Of a stretch of 8,012 bases of DNA, positions 7,901-8,012 are shown piece by piece. Origin of the DNA: JBKQWK01 sp052139595 (GTDB lineage: Bacteria > Actinomycetota > Thermoleophilia > UBA2241); NCBI GenBank assembly GCA_052139595.1, contig JBKQWK010000032.1, forward strand, positions 1-8,012, read 5' to 3'. Position numbers and translations under genes: made by a program. The notes under the pieces were generated by a model. That model made no database searches and was not told the origin of the DNA. It was given only the letters and a program-made list of their open reading frames with translations. Each line of letters opens with the position of its first letter. Position 1 is the stretch's first letter.

Positions 7901-8012
7901 ACGAAGCGTCGACGCCGTTGTCGGTGACGCTGACCAGGCCGGTAATGAAATCGCCGGCGAGAGCGTACAGGTCACAGAACCTGGCTTCGGCGGCGGCGCG
8001 CATGCGCGCCGC
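4965..8012 (-). CDS. Multi-GAF HD-GYP / Cache-like / GGDEF bifunctional c-di-GMP enzyme (5' truncated by window edge)
   Basis: The frame is open to the right edge, so the true start is outside; at least 1015 codons are present. Numbering runs from the internal Met at 8003, which is probably not the start because it lies inside a GAF domain. Order: GAF1, partial (to about 131); GAF2 (about 150-300); GAF3 (about 310-465); HD-GYP (about 490-650); a Cache/PDC-like segment (about 670-795); GGDEF (about 825-988). The HD-GYP is intact: GHAARVSAY with His496, LHDIGKIG with His528-Asp529, and HHERYDGGGYP (580-590), so c-di-GMP hydrolysis is expected. The GGDEF has DGLTGLYNRR, FGDLDHFKQFND with the metal-site Asp868, and RYGGEEF (907-913). 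RRVD (900-903) sits five residues before GGEEF, the spacing of the inhibitory RxxD I-site, so product-inhibited diguanylate cyclase activity is expected. No transmembrane helix is apparent in the visible part, suggesting a cytoplasmic location. GAF ligands are unknown. The downstream osmC-like gene is on the same strand after 98 bp. Confidence 0.93.
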   Translation of the reverse strand, partial: AARMRAAAEARFCDLYALAGDFITGLVSVTDNGVDASFVGTSYRLADFELCQAAIVSGEPVGRPDILASETMSIGRQREYEQLGLRAGLVIPLVNRGAAIGLAVLATDQPRQIGHREILRGLGQVAAQAITNATLHRQLDETARRLTLMNEQSFELSASLDRNDIALATARRLCASLDTPNCVISLLADDTVDCLLNTVDGAVEPQWTGRKSLLEQWPAIKFVAEQRAPLVFASLDDERLCEASRAAYRSFGEKSGLLVPLISDNKVIGVAELLENRYERLFSDDEIVTAEAICRVAALAIEKAGFFATAQLASDENALLNEIAKKTAATLDVSEVAAAAASELRRLVPFDNATLYVLEHGVFRNVYSTHAGGHTLEGLPLAALKDDYMRALQQGAVLRLELPEQNPFRANAALAAEVAAAVVIGLRTDDQLIGALALSSATPRFFATIDSHLLERVGAQLSLAVKNARLYEEIKQMHLSNLKALSSALNAKDYYTLGHAARVSAYMLMMGRELGWSDEYTRQAEEAAYLHDIGKIGISDRVLLKPGKLNAQEWDLMRQHPVFSANIISSLFDDEFVAGVRHHHERYDGGGYPDGLSGEQIPLIARAMCVVDAYDAMSFQRPYHQALGYDDALAELRLCRGEQFDPVMVDAFLRVLTRLESRRVQATTLAHEVAATIDPRKHGLLRSPADMNRPEYVEIVDQLRILRAANPPARFITTYARVNERVVVIADSGETEDDFSKLGDELIMDISLDLTFRGLEPAGHTLMADEFGVWITGVAPLRDGDGDVVAAVTVDLPPFTSSDTQSLRGDGKQTLAAMLQTAAVRLSRAEIDAITDGLTGLYNRRYLNERLTEEIDRSREQSSPLSVLFGDLDHFKQFNDALGHSAGDRALRNVAQVFEQSLRRVDLAARYGGEEFVAVLVDTDADGAYQVAERIRKAMHRGAHESGLRPLSMSIGTATFPDDGLTKEELLDKADWAMYLAKRRGRNRVQVFRPADATPAERASLAQRHVAGSAV
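5040..5537 (-). other. GGDEF diguanylate cyclase domain
   Basis: This is the C-terminal catalytic domain of the large protein. It contains DGLTGLYNRRYL, the GDLDHFKQFND metal and guanine site, GHSAGD, the A-site GGEEF (909-913) and the I-site RRVD (900-903). The ending MSIGTATFP followed by ADWAMYLAKRRGRNRV is standard for the family. All signature residues I can check are intact, so synthesis of c-di-GMP from two GTP with feedback inhibition is inferred. Confidence 0.93.
5620..5995 (-). other. Cache/PDC-like sensor segment between HD-GYP and GGDEF
   Basis: About residues 670-795 follow the pattern of single Cache (PDC-type) sensor domains: an IDPRKHGLL opening, PEYVEIVDQLRIL, an AANPPARFITTYA strand, VVVIADSG, then FGVWITGVAPLRDGDGDVV and AAVTVDLP. 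Such domains are normally extracytoplasmic with a membrane helix on each side. Here the flanks (about 651-669 and 796-825) are polar or helical and contain no hydrophobic stretch long enough to span a membrane. The assignment is from pattern recognition and could also be a divergent PAS-like fold. Confidence 0.6.
6054..6536 (-). other. HD-GYP phosphodiesterase domain
   Basis: This is the catalytic domain within the large c-di-GMP protein. It carries His496, the His528-Asp529 pair of the HD motif, the His580-His581-Glu582 stretch, the GYP signature at 588-590, and the downstream VVDAYDAM and GEQFDP segments typical of the family. All metal ligands I can identify are present, so an active phosphodiesterase, producing pGpG or GMP, is inferred. 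Confidence 0.92.

Noticed and set aside
1..8012. CRISPR arrays, insertion sequences, attachment sites or phage genes
   Set aside because: No regularly spaced repeats, transposase or integrase motifs, terminal inverted repeats or tRNA-associated duplications were seen, and nearly all the DNA is accounted for by five ordinary chromosomal genes.

Overview
The window is a gene-dense, high-GC bacterial segment holding five protein genes in two convergent groups. The left half, on the + strand, is a selenocysteine (Sec) block: the 3' part of selD, then complete selA and selB. The right half, on the - strand, holds a complete OsmC-type peroxiredoxin gene and, upstream of it in transcription order, a very large cyclic-di-GMP enzyme gene that runs off the right edge. 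The strong GC bias in third codon positions produces long spurious antisense reading frames. The lineage cannot be fixed from sequence alone. The base composition, GTG starts, complete sel block and multi-GAF HD-GYP/GGDEF protein would suit a high-GC actinobacterial-type lineage such as Thermoleophilia or Coriobacteriia, but that is a guess.

Region 1-4353: SelD makes selenophosphate. SelA uses it to convert Ser-tRNA(Sec) to Sec-tRNA(Sec). SelB is the dedicated elongation factor that delivers that tRNA to UGA codons marked by a SECIS hairpin. selD and selA are separated by 105 bp that contain a GC-rich hairpin and a possible promoter. selA and selB overlap by one base (TAGTG), so they look translationally coupled. 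The tRNA(Sec) gene (selC) is not in the window, and I see no Sec-encoding gene here.

Region 4354-4425 is a 72-bp convergent intergenic stretch with no convincing terminator.

Region 4426-4866 encodes an OsmC-type thiol peroxidase with both redox cysteines present as ordinary Cys codons. Its start is set by a good Shine-Dalgarno sequence, and a plausible sigma70-type promoter lies in the 98-bp gap upstream.

Region 4965-8012 encodes at least 1015 residues: a partial GAF domain, two further GAF domains, an HD-GYP phosphodiesterase, a Cache/PDC-like sensor segment with no flanking membrane helices, and a C-terminal GGDEF diguanylate cyclase with intact active and inhibitory sites. It is a bifunctional c-di-GMP switch with several predicted sensor inputs.

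Nothing here is a clearly new system. The points most worth checking are the apparently cytoplasmic Cache-like domain between HD-GYP and GGDEF, and the Cys-form OsmC (a family that has Sec-containing members elsewhere) next to a Sec-insertion operon.
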